Shown in pieces: positions 1 through 9,184 of a stretch of 64,000 nt of DNA. A program made the position numbers and the translations under genes. The notes beneath the pieces were generated by a model. That model saw only the letters and a list, made by a program, of their open reading frames with translations. It was not told the origin of the DNA and ran no database searches. The first letter of the stretch is position 1; each line of letters starts with the position of its first letter. The stretch lies in the NCBI RefSeq assembly GCF_014218705.1, contig NZ_JABBJF010000002.1, positions 310,001 to 374,000 of the forward strand. The letters run 5' to 3'. This DNA is from Kluyvera sichuanensis. Lineage in GTDB: Bacteria; Pseudomonadota; Gammaproteobacteria; Enterobacterales; Enterobacteriaceae.

Positions 1-452
1 GAAAGCTGGTGCGGTTTGCGCTTGGCAAACTCCTGCATGTGCACCAGCGCCAGCATCTCGGCAACGCGAGCGGTAATTTCCGCTTTCGGCAGCTTGTCCT
101 GCTTGAGGCCGAAAGCGATGTTCTGCTCCACGGTCATGTGCGGGAACAGCGCGTAGGACTGGAACATCATGTTAATCGGGCGCAGATAAGGCGGCACGTG
201 CGCCAGGTCAACGCCGTCCAGCATAATCTGCCCAGCGGTCGGTTGTTCAAAGCCCGCCAGCATACGCAGCAGGGTCGACTTTCCGCAGCCGGAAGCACCC
301 AGCAGCGCAAAGATTTCGCCTTTATAGATGGTGAGGTTAACGTCGTCTACGGCGTGCTGGCCGTCGAAGGATTTGGTCAGATTACGGATTTCCAGCAGCG
401 GGGTGAGCGCTTTGCGGATTTTCGCCTGTGGGCGGGGAATAGCGTCGTTCAA
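1..452 (-). CDS. potG: Putrescine ABC transporter ATP-binding subunit PotG (N-terminal part, cut by window edge)
   Basis: This is the ATPase of the PotFGHI putrescine importer at the inner membrane. About 150 codons are present, beginning at a TTG (452-450) that gives [20 protein letters not shown], which matches the E. coli PotG amino terminus as I recall it. The Walker A motif GASGCGKST and the Q-loop stretch [12 protein letters not shown] are visible; the signature, Walker B and C-terminal regulatory domain lie beyond the window. It follows potF on the same strand after a 141-base spacer holding two stem-loops, as expected for the pot operon. Confidence 0.93.
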   Translation of the reverse strand, partial: MNDAIPRPQAKIRKALTPLLEIRNLTKSFDGQHAVDDVNLTIYKGEIFALLGASGCGKSTLLRMLAGFEQPTAGQIMLDGVDLAHVPPYLRPINMMFQSYALFPHMTVEQNIAFGLKQDKLPKAEITARVAEMLALVHMQEFAKRKPHQL

Positions 453-483
453 TCTGGTGCTCTCCGGCAAAATACAAATATCG

Positions 484-539
484 ATATGACCCGGTTGTCA
501 TATCAACCCCTGGACACCGACCACCCGGCCGGTGTCCAG
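484..539 (-). other. Two stem-loops in the potF-potG spacer
   Basis: Two inverted repeats sit between potF and potG. The first has arms ATATGAC (484-490) and GTCATAT (497-503). The second has perfect 10-base arms CTGGACACCG (510-519) and CGGTGTCCAG (530-539). Neither is followed by a T-run on the coding strand, so they look like mRNA-stabilising or attenuating hairpins rather than full terminators. In ABC operons such hairpins often keep the binding-protein message more abundant than that for the ATPase; that role is inferred here. Confidence 0.6.
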
Positions 540-593
540 ATTGGGGCAGATGCACTGCCCCGGTGCAGGCTTATCACGTTATGGGTGATTGAT

Positions 594-1706
594 TTATTTA
601 CCGCTTTTCACTTTGGTCCATGCGCGCGTTCTCACACGGTCAATTTTTGGATCCTGAACTTTCAGCGTAAACAGCTTAGCGAAAACATCTGCCGGCGGGT
701 AAATCGCCGGATTATCGCGAATTTCGGCGCTGACCAGCGGCGTGGAAGCCTTGTTGCCATTCGCGTAGAACACATGGTCACTGATGTGCGCAATCACGTC
801 CGGGCGCATCAGATAGTTAAGGAACTGATAGGCTTCATCTTTATTCTTCGCATCGGCTGGCATGGCGAAGACATCAAAGAAGGCCAGTGCGCCCTCTTTC
901 GGAATAAAGTAAGAAACATTCACGCCGTTTTTCGCTTCTTTGGCACGGTTTGCCGCCTGCCACACATCACCCGCCCAGCCGATGGCCACACAGATATCAC
1001 CGTTTGCCAGGTCGTTAATGTACTGAGAAGAGTGGAAGTAGCGAATGTTAGGACGCAGTTTCAGCAGCAGATCGGTCGCCGGGCCGGTGTAGTCATCGGC
1101 CTTGGTGCTGTTGGGATCTTTGCCTAAGTAGTTAAGCACTGTGGCAAAGATTTCTTCTGGCGCATCAAGGAAGGAGACGCCGCAGCTTTTCAGTTTCTCC
1201 AGGTTTTCCGGCTTCATCACCAGATCCCAGCTGTTCAGCGGTACATCTTTGCCCAGCACGGCTTTGACTTTGTCAACGTTGTAGCCGATACCGGTCGTCG
1301 CCCACAGATAAGGCATCGCGTACTTGTTGTCCGGGTCGTGTTTAGCCACCAGCTTGAGCACGTCCGGGTCGAGGTTTTTCCAATTTGGCAGCTTGCTCTT
1401 ATCGAGCGGCTGGAACACACCGGCGGTGAGCTGACGCTCCAGGAAGCTTGCCGACGGCACCACCAGGTCAAAACCGGTGCTGCCCGCCATCAGTTTGCCT
1501 TCCAGCACTTCGTTGGAGTCAAACACGTCATAGACGACTTTAATTCCGGTCTCTTTCTCAAAATTCGCCACGGTGTCCGGCGCGATATAGTCAGACCAGT
1601 TATAGATATGCAGCGTTTTTTGTTCCGCAGCGAGCACGCTTGCCGAGGCGGCCATCAGCACACCCGTCACCAGACCTGTTAACCATTTTTTATTTAAGGC
1701 GGCCAT
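594..1706 (-). CDS. potF: Periplasmic putrescine-binding protein PotF
   Basis: Substrate-binding protein that captures putrescine in the periplasm for the PotGHI complex. The start at 1706 gives 370 aa, the E. coli length, and is preceded by AGAGGGATAAGAG; a longer upstream start is possible but has a poorer ribosome site. Residues 1-26 form a Sec signal peptide (MAALNKKWLTGLVTG..., cleavage near VLAAEQ). The mature part has the polyamine-binding protein features TLHIYNWSDYI, FDLVVPSASFL and VAIGWAGDVWQA and ends KVKSGK as in E. coli. It is first in the potFG.. operon. Confidence 0.96.
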   Translation of the reverse strand: MAALNKKWLTGLVTGVLMAASASVLAAEQKTLHIYNWSDYIAPDTVANFEKETGIKVVYDVFDSNEVLEGKLMAGSTGFDLVVPSASFLERQLTAGVFQPLDKSKLPNWKNLDPDVLKLVAKHDPDNKYAMPYLWATTGIGYNVDKVKAVLGKDVPLNSWDLVMKPENLEKLKSCGVSFLDAPEEIFATVLNYLGKDPNSTKADDYTGPATDLLLKLRPNIRYFHSSQYINDLANGDICVAIGWAGDVWQAANRAKEAKNGVNVSYFIPKEGALAFFDVFAMPADAKNKDEAYQFLNYLMRPDVIAHISDHVFYANGNKASTPLVSAEIRDNPAIYPPADVFAKLFTLKVQDPKIDRVRTRAWTKVKSGK

Positions 1707-2111
1707 ATCTCTTATCCCTCTCGTCATCCGTTAACAAACGGACGAAATATACGCAATTTAGAGTATGCAAAAATCATGCATATTTTTTCGTACTGCATGA
1801 AAGAGAAGAGAACGGGCTCCCCTGCAGTCATTGCTCGCTTTATCAATGCAAGAACCTCGCCAACATAGGGTATTGTCAGCAATAAATAGGGGGGCATTGA
1901 TATGTCGCAAGAATAACTGTAGCCCGGACTGGAGGCTATAGGTCAGTGTAAAAAACGCCTTTTATCAATTTTTTATGCAAGATCACTCTATCTGATAAGC
2001 CAAAATGGGCAATCAGGTAGTGAATGAATCTTTAAAAATAGGTTAAATGCAGAATAAAAGCAGGTAATACGCAGCCACTATGGCAGTGACTGCGCTATTT
2101 AACGGGGATGA
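1707..2111. other. Non-coding stretch between potF and ybjN
   Basis: No convincing reading frame is present. The part next to potF is AT-rich and should contain the pot promoter reading leftward. I see no recognisable operator, RNA gene or strong terminator here. Confidence 0.5.
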
Positions 2112-2591
2112 TCAGTGAAGAAAATGGTATTGGATATCTTCCGGCGGCTGCTCTTCGTCTTCTGGCTTATAGAGCAGTTGATGCGCGTTGGCCTCGAGGA
2201 TAACCATCGAGACCTGCTCTTCGCTCTGGGTTACAAAAGCGGCGAACTGTTCGAAGGTTACCCCAACGCCTGCGGATAAAGACTGGCAAACCACCAGCTT
2301 TGGCAGATTATCATCCTGCATGTCGAGAAACGCCTTAACCGTCAGCGAACTGGCGTTAATGGCGGAGAGATCGGCGCCCAGCGCCAGCAGCGCAGATGGC
2401 TTGACCTCGGCCAGCGCCGAGAACAGCACGACGTTATCGATGAGATCAATTTTGGCATCAAAGACGCCTTCAAAATTTTGCATATGCGGCAGGTGCAGCG
2501 CCTGACAGGTGTCGCACTCAAAAAAGTTCATGCCCATTTCGTCGAGCCACTGACGTAACGTATCCAGACTCGGGACGACGAGAGAATCCAT
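2112..2591 (-). CDS. ybjN: YbjN family protein
   Basis: A 159-aa cytoplasmic protein that resembles E. coli YbjN over its whole length (TLRQWLDEMGMNFFECD, ALHLPHMQNFEGVFDAKID, SLTVKAFLDMQDDNLPKLVV, ending YHFLH). The fold belongs to the type III secretion chaperone-like class. In E. coli altered YbjN levels change motility, biofilm and stress gene expression, but no biochemical activity is settled. It lies downstream of rimK on the same strand, as in the E. coli ybjC-nfsA-rimK-ybjN operon. Confidence 0.93.
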   Translation of the reverse strand: MDSLVVPSLDTLRQWLDEMGMNFFECDTCQALHLPHMQNFEGVFDAKIDLIDNVVLFSALAEVKPSALLALGADLSAINASSLTVKAFLDMQDDNLPKLVVCQSLSAGVGVTFEQFAAFVTQSEEQVSMVILEANAHQLLYKPEDEEQPPEDIQYHFLH

Positions 2592-2719
2592 ATTGCCTAT
2601 GACCTCATGCGGTAAAGTAAAACATTCCAGACCAACAAATTACCGGGCAGCAGCCCGGTATAAGTACGAGAGTAGCGCATAGCTTACGCAAAAAAGGCGT
2701 CGTATACCATGAAAGCGCA

Positions 2720-3622
2720 CTATCCGCCGATTTTCAGACAAAATCCGGGGTGAGCCTGACGCTCGATCCATTCGATCATTTTTCCCGCAATATCGATGCC
2801 GGTAGTGGTCTCCACCCCTTCCAGCCCCGGCGAGGCATTGACTTCCATCACCAGCGGACCGCGATTGGCACGCAGAATATCTACGCCCGCGACATCCAGA
2901 CCGAGGGTTTGCGCGGCCTTAATGGCAATCGCCCGTTCAGCGGGGGTGATCTCAGCCACCGTCGCCACGCCACCGCGGTGCAGGTTAGAACGAAAATCGC
3001 CTGATTTTGCCCGGCGTTCAATCGATGCCACCACTTCATTGCCGACTACCAAACAGCGAATGTCGCACCCTTTCGCCTCTTCGATATACTCCTGCACCAG
3101 GATATGCGCGTTCAGACCGCGAAACGCATCAATCACGCTTTCCGCCGCCTGCCGCGTTTCGGCAAGCACCACGCCGATTCCCTGCGTACCTTCCACCAGT
3201 TTAACCACCAGCGGCGCGCCGCCGACCATGTCGATAAGATCGCTGGTATCGTCCGGTGAATGGGCGATGCCGGTAACCGGTAGATCGATTCCCTGACGCG
3301 CCAGCAGCTGTAGCGATCGCAGCTTGTCGCGGGCACGAGTAATCGCCACCGATTCATTGAGCGGGTAGCTGCCCAGCATCTCAAACTGGCGCAGCGTTGC
3401 CATACCGTAGTAGGTGATCGCCGAGCCAATACGTGGGATCACCGCGTCATAGTGCGGCAACTGTCGACCTTTATAGTGTATCGACGAGGCCGCCGGGTCG
3501 ACGTTCATATAGCAAGACAGCGGATCGAGCACTTCAACAATATGACCGCGGCGCTGGGCGGCTTCGCGCAGACGCTTACACGAAAAGAGCGTTCCATCCC
3601 GGGACAATATGGCGATTTTCAC
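2720..3622 (-). CDS. rimK: Ribosomal protein S6 glutamate ligase RimK
   Basis: ATP-grasp enzyme that adds glutamate residues to the carboxyl terminus of ribosomal protein S6 and can make poly-alpha-glutamate. The 300-aa product matches E. coli RimK in length and sequence. The amino-terminal domain starts [21 protein letters not shown]. The ATP-grasp domain has the nucleotide-binding stretch [20 protein letters not shown] and the metal-binding stretch [16 protein letters not shown] near the end. It sits between nfsA and ybjN on the minus strand, in the usual operon. Confidence 0.96.
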   Translation of the reverse strand: MKIAILSRDGTLFSCKRLREAAQRRGHIVEVLDPLSCYMNVDPAASSIHYKGRQLPHYDAVIPRIGSAITYYGMATLRQFEMLGSYPLNESVAITRARDKLRSLQLLARQGIDLPVTGIAHSPDDTSDLIDMVGGAPLVVKLVEGTQGIGVVLAETRQAAESVIDAFRGLNAHILVQEYIEEAKGCDIRCLVVGNEVVASIERRAKSGDFRSNLHRGGVATVAEITPAERAIAIKAAQTLGLDVAGVDILRANRGPLVMEVNASPGLEGVETTTGIDIAGKMIEWIERQAHPGFCLKIGG

Positions 3623-3717
3623 CCTTTACCTCTCCAAAAAAGCCGCAAAAAAACCGGCATATCATACGTTTTTCGCATCCGCAGAGGCTTGAGCCCTGGC
3701 ACAAATTCGTTAATGAA

Positions 3718-4440
3718 TCAGCGCGTAGCAAACCCCTGCTGATGCAGATAATCAAGAATAAACGGGCGGCTCTCTTTGATAAGCGTGCGGCGAATATGGT
3801 CGCTCCAGGTATCGCGACGCGCGTTGGTACTGCGCGATAAATAGTACTGGGCGAGATCTTCGTCGTACTGCGCCAGCACTTCGGGGTCCATTGGCTGGTA
3901 GTGATTTTCATGCACCACCAGCGCGGCCGGCAGGCGCGGTTTGAGGTCTGGATGGCTTGCAGGCCAACCAAGGCACAGACCAAACAGCGGCAGCACGTGC
4001 TTTGGTAGCTTCAGCAGTTCGGTCACCTGAGCAATATTATTGCGCAAGCCGCCGATATAGACGCCACCCAATCCCAGAGATTCAGCGGCAGTCAGCGCGT
4101 TTTGCGCCATCAGCGAAGTATCCACCACGCCAAGCAACAGCTGTTCCGCCAGACCCAGCTGCGCCTCAGGGCAAATCTGCAGATGGCGGTTAAAGTCGGC
4201 GCAAAATACCCAGAACTCCGCCGCCTGAGCAACGTGCTCCTGGCCGCCGGTCAGCTTGACCAGCTGTTCGCGCATGTCGCTATCGGTGATGCGAATAATC
4301 GAACTGCACTGTAAAAAGCTGGAGCTGGAAGTGGCCTAGGCGCTGGCGATAATCGCGCTGCGCTGTTCGTCGCTTATCGGCTCGCCGGTAAAGTGACGAA
4401 TAGAGCGATGGTTAAGCAGAACCTCAATGGTCGGAGTCAT
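3718..4440 (-). pseudogene. nfsA: Oxygen-insensitive NADPH nitroreductase NfsA, interrupted by an amber codon
   Basis: Read from ATG at 4440 this frame gives the full 240-codon E. coli length and clear NfsA sequence (HRSIRHFT at 11-18, the FMN-binding motif; SSSFLQCSSIIRI; SHPDLKPRLPAALVVHENHYQP; C-terminal RPFILDYLHQQGFATR). Codon 35, at 4338-4336, is TAG. E. coli has Arg there; a CAG codon would become TAG by one C-to-T change. Restart at the in-frame ATG at 4275 would give 185 aa without the FMN-binding amino terminus. Everything else is well conserved, so the stop is recent, or is a sequencing error. NfsA loss is the classic first step to nitrofurantoin resistance. The start overlaps the end of ybjC by 17 bases. 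Confidence 0.85.
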
Positions 4441-4702
4441 CTTTTTTTTCCTTGTCTCGCGGCAGGTTAGGGTTCATCAGCTGTGGAGCAACGGCGCGGG
4501 CAATTCCCCAAAAGAGGACACCCGCGGCGGGTAGCATCAGCGCAATACCGAGAAAAATCATCACTACCGCTGCCAGCGGGCTGGCAAACGGCGCAGGCAG
4601 CGTGATGTACTGATTGAGCGATAGCCACGCCACCGCCAGCACGATCATGCCGACCGTCTCCAGAATTAAAACGCTTTTCGGTAGTGCTCCGAGCGAACGC
4701 AT
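4424..4702 (-). CDS. ybjC: Small inner-membrane protein YbjC
   Basis: A 92-aa protein with two predicted membrane segments (about residues 11-30 and 41-66) and a charged tail (LPRDKEKKDDSDH). It matches E. coli YbjC (LPKxVLILE at the start, MIFLGxxLMLPAA in the middle). Function is unknown. It is the first gene of the ybjC-nfsA-rimK-ybjN operon, which responds to SoxS/MarA/Rob in E. coli. RBS AGGAGAAGC lies just upstream. Confidence 0.9.
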   Translation of the reverse strand: MRSLGALPKSVLILETVGMIVLAVAWLSLNQYITLPAPFASPLAAVVMIFLGIALMLPAAGVLFWGIARAVAPQLMNPNLPRDKEKKDDSDH

Positions 4703-4912
4703 GCTTCTCCTCCTGTGAACCCTTAGCGCATTTTGATAGCCAATTGATGACGATTATAACGGTATGCGGATGAAAAATAATTAGCGAGACATAGCCAGAA
4801 TGAATCAGAGTAACAGGTAGAACCTTCTTTCCCCGCAGCGCTTCGCGCGGCATGATAAGCGCCATTCGCCGACAGGCACGTTGATTATTCCGCTCGTTTG
4901 AGGAGAAACACT

Positions 4913-5176
4913 ATGTTTACCGTAATTTTTGGTCGTCCAGGCTGCCCTTACTGTGTACGTGCAAAAGAGCTGGCGGAAAAGCTGACCCAGGAGCGTGATG
5001 ATTTCAACTACCGCTACGTAGACATCCACGCGGAAGGCATCACGAAAGCCGATCTGGAAAAAACCGTCGGTAAGCCGGTTGAAACCGTACCGCAGATTTT
5101 TGTCGATCAGAAACACATTGGCGGGTGCACAGACTTTGAAGCCTGGGCGAAAGAGAATCTCGGCCTGTTTGCCTGA
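4913..5176 (+). CDS. grxA: Glutaredoxin 1
   Basis: Glutathione-dependent dithiol reductase that serves ribonucleotide reductase, PAPS reductase and OxyR. The start at 4913 follows GAGGAGAAACACT and gives 87 aa (E. coli 85). The redox motif CPYC is at 11-14, the TVP cis-proline loop is in VETVPQIFVD, and the glutathione-binding stretch is HIGGCTDF; E. coli has Tyr where the Cys stands. It is divergent from ybjC. In E. coli it is induced by OxyR; I could not identify an OxyR box with certainty. Confidence 0.96.
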   Translation: MFTVIFGRPGCPYCVRAKELAEKLTQERDDFNYRYVDIHAEGITKADLEKTVGKPVETVPQIFVDQKHIGGCTDFEAWAKENLGLFA

Positions 5177-5186
5177 TAGCACCATC

Positions 5187-5216
5187 AACGCCCGCCCTTA
5201 AAGCGGGCGTTTGTTT
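5187..5216 (+). terminator. Terminator after grxA
   Basis: Perfect stem AACGCCCGC (5187-5195) / GCGGGCGTT (5203-5211) with a 7-base loop, followed by TGTTTT. It overlaps the stop codon of the convergent ybjM gene, so it ends grxA transcription and may also affect ybjM in the other direction. Confidence 0.8.
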
Positions 5217-5590
5217 TCTCGCCGCTTATCGTGCAGGAGCGAGCTGATGAACAGATAGCATAATGCACCGAGCGCGCACCAGAATACGGCGCTGAAGTGC
5301 CAGGCCAGTTCCTGCCAGAACGAACGATCGCTGCTGAAGAAGAGACGCATCAGGACAAGGCAAAGCGGTGCCGCAAGAATGGCGCCAACCAGCGGACGCA
5401 GCACTCGACGACGCGATGAGATAAAGCTCGAGACAATACCGGGGACGATAAAAAACAGCAGCCCCAGTTCGGGACTTCCGCTGGCACGAAACGCGCCCTT
5501 CACGTTCAGAATCAGTGAAAAAAAGACCACAATAAAGAGTAAGAAGCAGCAAATAACTCCTGCCCAACCGCGTTCAGATTTCACACGCAT
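5198..5590 (-). CDS. ybjM: Inner-membrane protein YbjM
   Basis: A 130-aa protein with about four hydrophobic segments (near residues 10-28, 42-57, 65-83 and 97-117). It shares WAGxICCF, KGAFRA, PELGLLFFIxPG and FWQELAW..SAVFWCALGALC with E. coli YbjM (125 aa). No function is established. It is convergent with grxA, and the grxA terminator covers its last codon. Confidence 0.88.
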   Translation of the reverse strand: MRVKSERGWAGVICCFLLFIVVFFSLILNVKGAFRASGSPELGLLFFIVPGIVSSFISSRRRVLRPLVGAILAAPLCLVLMRLFFSSDRSFWQELAWHFSAVFWCALGALCYLFISSLLHDKRRENKRPL

Positions 5591-5968
5591 CTCCTGAAAA
5601 TATCTCTATCAAACCCCAGACTTCGTCCTTACGGACACCCAGTCAGATAAAGTTGTTGGCCTTCCCTGCCAAAACTTCGCTACATTTTATCTATCAGTAC
5701 TTTCGGAGCGTTCTCCCGAGCTAAAATATCGTGCGCCCGATGATTCACTCTCTGACCGTCGCGATGCAGACTGATTGATCATATGTAATGTGTATTAAAA
5801 GCAATTGTTGCTAGCCGTAGCTATCAGGAACGATTAAACTACTGACCGCTATTTTCTGGTTATTATTCGGGTTCTGGATAGCAAAACGCATACCTTAGCC
5901 CGTGGTAAACAGTAGACCAAATAACCATTCCTTTCAACACGTTACTGGTAAACGATAAGTTAGACTCC
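5591..5968. other. Non-coding stretch between ybjM and ybjL
   Basis: Long leader region ahead of ybjL, AT-rich towards the gene. I found no reading frame, clear operator or riboswitch-like fold. It must contain the divergent ybjM and ybjL promoters, which I cannot place with confidence. Confidence 0.5.
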
Positions 5969-7657
5969 GTGAATATAAACGTCGCAGATTTGTTAAACGG
6001 GAATTACATCCTGTTATTATTCGTGGTATTAGCGCTGGGGCTTTGTCTTGGCAAATTACGTCTGGGCTCCATCCAACTCGGTAATTCCATTGGCGTTTTA
6101 GTGGTTTCTCTCCTATTAGGACAGCAACACTTCAGTATTAACACCGAAGCGCTGAATCTGGGCTTTATGCTGTTTATTTTCTGCGTCGGTGTAGAAGCCG
6201 GGCCGAACTTTTTTTCAATTTTCTTCCGCGACGGCAAAAATTACCTGATGCTCGGCCTGGTGATGGTCGGTAGCGCTCTGCTAATTGCATTAGGCCTCGG
6301 TAAGCTATTTGGCTGGGACATCGGCCTGACGGCCGGGATGCTCGCAGGCTCAATGACCTCCACCCCGGTACTGGTGGGCGCGGGCGATACACTGCGCCAC
6401 TCCGGCATGGAGGCGAGCTTACTCGCGCAGGCACAGGATCACCTGAGCCTCGGCTATGCGCTGACCTATCTTATTGGTCTCGTGAGTTTGATTGTCGCGG
6501 CACGTTATATGCCTAAATTCCAGCATCAGGATCTTCAAACCAGCGCCCAGCAAATCGCCCGCGAGCGTGGTCTGGACACCGACTCCAACCGTAAAGTCTA
6601 TCTGCCGGTTATCCGCGCTTATCGTGTAGGCCCGGAACTGGTGGCGTGGGCCGACGGCAAAAATCTGCGCGAGCTTGGCATTTATCGCCAGACCGGCTGC
6701 TACATCGAGCGTATTCGCCGTAACGGTATTCTGGCCAACCCTGACGGCGACGCCGTACTGCAGATGGGCGATGAAATTTCGCTGGTCGGCTACCCGGACG
6801 CGCACGCACGCCTTGACCCAAGCTTCCGTAACGGCAAAGAGGTGTTCGACCGCGACCTGCTGGACATGCGCATCGTCACCGAAGAGATCGTGGTTAAAAA
6901 CCACAATGTGGTAGGCCGCCGCCTGGCGCAGCTGAAGCTAACCGACCACGGCTGCTTCCTTAACCGCGTGATCCGCAGCCAGATTGAAATGCCGATCGAC
7001 GACAACATCGTGCTCAACAAGGGCGACGTGTTGCAGGTAAGCGGCGATGCCCGCCGCGTGAAAACCGTCGCCGACCGCATCGGCTTCGTTTCCATTCACA
7101 GCCAGGTCACTGACCTGCTGGCCTTCTGCGCCTTCTTTATCGTCGGCCTGATGATCGGCATGATCACCTTCCAGTTCAGCAACTTTAACTTCGGTATCGG
7201 TAACGCCGCCGGTCTGCTGTTCGCCGGTATCATGCTGGGCTTCCTGCGTGCCAACCACCCGACCTTCGGCTATATCCCGCAAGGGGCGCTGAACATGGTG
7301 AAAGAGTTTGGCCTGATGGTCTTTATGGCGGGCGTCGGCTTAAGTGCGGGCGGCGGCATCGGCAAGAGCCTCGGCGTGGTCGGCGGCCAAATGCTGGTTG
7401 CCGGCCTGCTGGTCAGCCTGATCCCGGTAGTGATTTGCTTCCTGTTCGGCGCCTACGTGCTGCGCATGAACCGCGCGCTGCTGTTCGGTGCCATCATGGG
7501 CGCACGCACCTGCGCTCCGGCGATGGAAATCATCAGCGATACGGCCCGCAGCAATATTCCTGCGCTGGGCTATGCGGGCACCTACGCCATCGCCAACGTG
7601 CTGCTAACCCTTGCCGGTACGCTGATTATCATCATCTGGCCAGGGCTAGGCGGCTAG
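5969..7657 (+). CDS. ybjL: YbjL, AspT/YidE-type aspartate:alanine exchanger family transporter
   Basis: A 562-aa inner-membrane transporter of the AAE family, nearly the length of E. coli YbjL. It starts at GTG. Five or six membrane helices (about residues 10-180) come first, then two cytoplasmic RCK/TrkA-C type domains (roughly 205-290 and 295-375), then a second block of helices to the carboxyl end. The hallmark stretches [14 protein letters not shown] and [14 protein letters not shown], one in each membrane half, are present. E. coli YbjL has been linked to glutamate/aspartate export; the physiological substrate here is inferred. Confidence 0.93.
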   Translation: MNINVADLLNGNYILLLFVVLALGLCLGKLRLGSIQLGNSIGVLVVSLLLGQQHFSINTEALNLGFMLFIFCVGVEAGPNFFSIFFRDGKNYLMLGLVMVGSALLIALGLGKLFGWDIGLTAGMLAGSMTSTPVLVGAGDTLRHSGMEASLLAQAQDHLSLGYALTYLIGLVSLIVAARYMPKFQHQDLQTSAQQIARERGLDTDSNRKVYLPVIRAYRVGPELVAWADGKNLRELGIYRQTGCYIERIRRNGILANPDGDAVLQMGDEISLVGYPDAHARLDPSFRNGKEVFDRDLLDMRIVTEEIVVKNHNVVGRRLAQLKLTDHGCFLNRVIRSQIEMPIDDNIVLNKGDVLQVSGDARRVKTVADRIGFVSIHSQVTDLLAFCAFFIVGLMIGMITFQFSNFNFGIGNAAGLLFAGIMLGFLRANHPTFGYIPQGALNMVKEFGLMVFMAGVGLSAGGGIGKSLGVVGGQMLVAGLLVSLIPVVICFLFGAYVLRMNRALLFGAIMGARTCAPAMEIISDTARSNIPALGYAGTYAIANVLLTLAGTLIIIIWPGLGG

Positions 7658-7773
7658 CGCTGGCCAGGGGAACAAAGAAAAGAAAAAAATTTTTGCGCAA
7701 CGCAGAACTTTTTATCAGGGTGCGAGTCTTAATTAGTGCCACTGCTTTTCTTTGATGTCCCCATTTTGTGGAG

Positions 7774-7818
7774 CCCATCAACCCCGCCATCTTTGGTTCA
7801 AGGTTGATGGGTTTTTTG
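7774..7818 (+). terminator. Terminator after ybjL
   Basis: Stem CCCATCAACC (7774-7783) / GGTTGATGGG (7802-7811) with an 18-base loop, then TTTTTTGTT. It ends the ybjL transcript and separates it from the SDR gene. The rest of the 7658-7954 gap shows nothing recognisable. Confidence 0.8.
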
Positions 7819-7954
7819 TTGCCTGAATTTAACATCCCCTTTAAAAATCAATCGACTACGCTCCCAGAAACCACCACCACGTTGCCCCTTCGCTTGCATC
7901 CCCCTCCCCCTGTCCCATACTTCTATGACACCCACTCAACATTCGAGGTGACTC

Positions 7955-8752
7955 ATGTTGCTTGCAGGCAAAGTCGCCGTCATCTTCGGCGGCAGCGGCG
8001 CGATTGGGGGCGCGGTGGCGCTTGCCATGGCGCGGGAAGGGGCGCTGGTGCATCTGGCAGCGCGTAACCAGCAGAAGCTCGACGCTACCGCAGAGCGTAT
8101 ACGTTCAGAAGGTGGCACCGTCAGTACCTTTACCGTTGATGTGCTTGATGAACAGGCAACCCAGCGGCGCGTGGCGCAACTGGCGGAACAAACGCTGGGC
8201 ATCGATATCGTGGTCAACGCTACCGGGTTTATGCATCAGCAGGGCAAACACCTGGAACGTCTGTCGCTGGCAGAGTTTAAGCAAGGTATTGATCCTTTCC
8301 TCACCGCGCAGTTCATCATTGCCAAATCAACGGCACCCTATATGGGCGGCAAGCGCGATAGCGTGATGCTGAACGTCGTCGCCCCCGCAGCGGCCATAGC
8401 GATGCCGGGGCATCTTGGACATATCGTTGGCTGTGCCGGAATGGAGGCAATGGTCAGAGCGCTGGCAGGCGAACTGGGGCCGCGTAATATTCGGGTGCTA
8501 GGCGTACGGTCGCATGCTATCGAGGGGGCGGTCGAAGCAGGGTCTTATACCGGTGAACTGTTTGCTGAAAAAGCACAGGCGATGTCACTAACGGTCGATG
8601 AATGGTTAGGAGGCGCGGCACAGGGCACGATGCTGAAACGCCTGCCAACGCTTGAGCAAGTCGCCGGGGTGATGACCTTTCTCGCCTCCAGCAGCGCAGG
8701 AGCAATGACGGCCACGGTGGTTAACGTGACCGCCGGAGTAACGCTTAGCTAG
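7955..8752 (+). CDS. Short-chain dehydrogenase/reductase-like protein lacking the catalytic Tyr and Lys
   Basis: A 265-aa Rossmann-fold SDR protein. The nucleotide-binding motif is GGSGAIGG (12-19), followed by the NATG stretch near 88-91 and the usual LGPRNIRV strand near 174-181. Where a classical SDR has S...Y-x3-K, this protein has Ala/Pro residues, His156 and Cys160 (PGHLGHIVGC), so the usual catalytic triad is absent. It may bind NAD(P)(H) without classical reductase chemistry, or use other residues. RBS GAGGTGA precedes the start. Its stop overlaps that of the convergent GFA gene in the four bases CTAG. This gene pair is not at this position in E. coli K-12. Confidence 0.8.
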   Translation: MLLAGKVAVIFGGSGAIGGAVALAMAREGALVHLAARNQQKLDATAERIRSEGGTVSTFTVDVLDEQATQRRVAQLAEQTLGIDIVVNATGFMHQQGKHLERLSLAEFKQGIDPFLTAQFIIAKSTAPYMGGKRDSVMLNVVAPAAAIAMPGHLGHIVGCAGMEAMVRALAGELGPRNIRVLGVRSHAIEGAVEAGSYTGELFAEKAQAMSLTVDEWLGGAAQGTMLKRLPTLEQVAGVMTFLASSSAGAMTATVVNVTAGVTLS

Positions 8753-9141
8753 TTCCCATGTCCATCAGCAAACAGCGCCCGCCACCACTGCGGCTTCATA
8801 TCTTCAAACGAGTGGGAGGCGGGTGCAAATCGCGCATCCTGGTTCTGGTCAAAAACACCGCTCAGCAGCGCAATAACCGGGCCATCATCAATCGCCCCCA
8901 GCGAGCTGCCGCAGCGTGGGCAGAAAGCCCGGCTGGATGCCTCGGGAGAGCGCCAGGTCGCAGGCTTTCCGCCCTCTCCTGTCCATTGCACATCATCGGC
9001 GTCAAACTCCAGCCAGATAACCGACTGGGCGCCGGTATGCTTCTGGCAGAGATCGCAGGAGCAGCTGTGGGAAGCGCCGGGGTTAGCGGCGGTGAAGGTA
9101 ATATGGCCGCACAGGCAGCCGCCGGAAAGCAGGGTTGTCAT
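8749..9141 (-). CDS. GFA family (glutathione-dependent formaldehyde-activating enzyme-like) zinc protein
   Basis: A 130-aa member of the GFA/CENP-V zinc-binding family. The metal-binding cysteines are visible: GGCLCGHI, SCSCDLCQKHTG and FCPRCGSSLG. Family members were first described as S-hydroxymethylglutathione synthases, but most, including this type, have no proven activity. It lies between an SDR gene (convergent, 4-base overlap at the stops) and rcdA (same strand, 43 bases away), so it may share a transcript with rcdA. Confidence 0.85.
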   Translation of the reverse strand: MTTLLSGGCLCGHITFTAANPGASHSCSCDLCQKHTGAQSVIWLEFDADDVQWTGEGGKPATWRSPEASSRAFCPRCGSSLGAIDDGPVIALLSGVFDQNQDARFAPASHSFEDMKPQWWRALFADGHGN

Positions 9142-9184
9142 CGCGAGATCTCCGTTTTGCGTTCTCGCTAAGCGTACACGCTTT

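Noticed and set aside
9-1127. A 372-codon plus-strand frame across potG and potF.
   Set aside because: It spans the antisense of two conserved genes and the spacer hairpins; the minus-strand genes are certain.
3718-4275. Treating the 185-codon frame as a complete, short nitroreductase.
   Set aside because: The upstream 55 codons encode the normal NfsA amino terminus with its FMN motif, so the gene is full-length and interrupted by TAG rather than naturally short.
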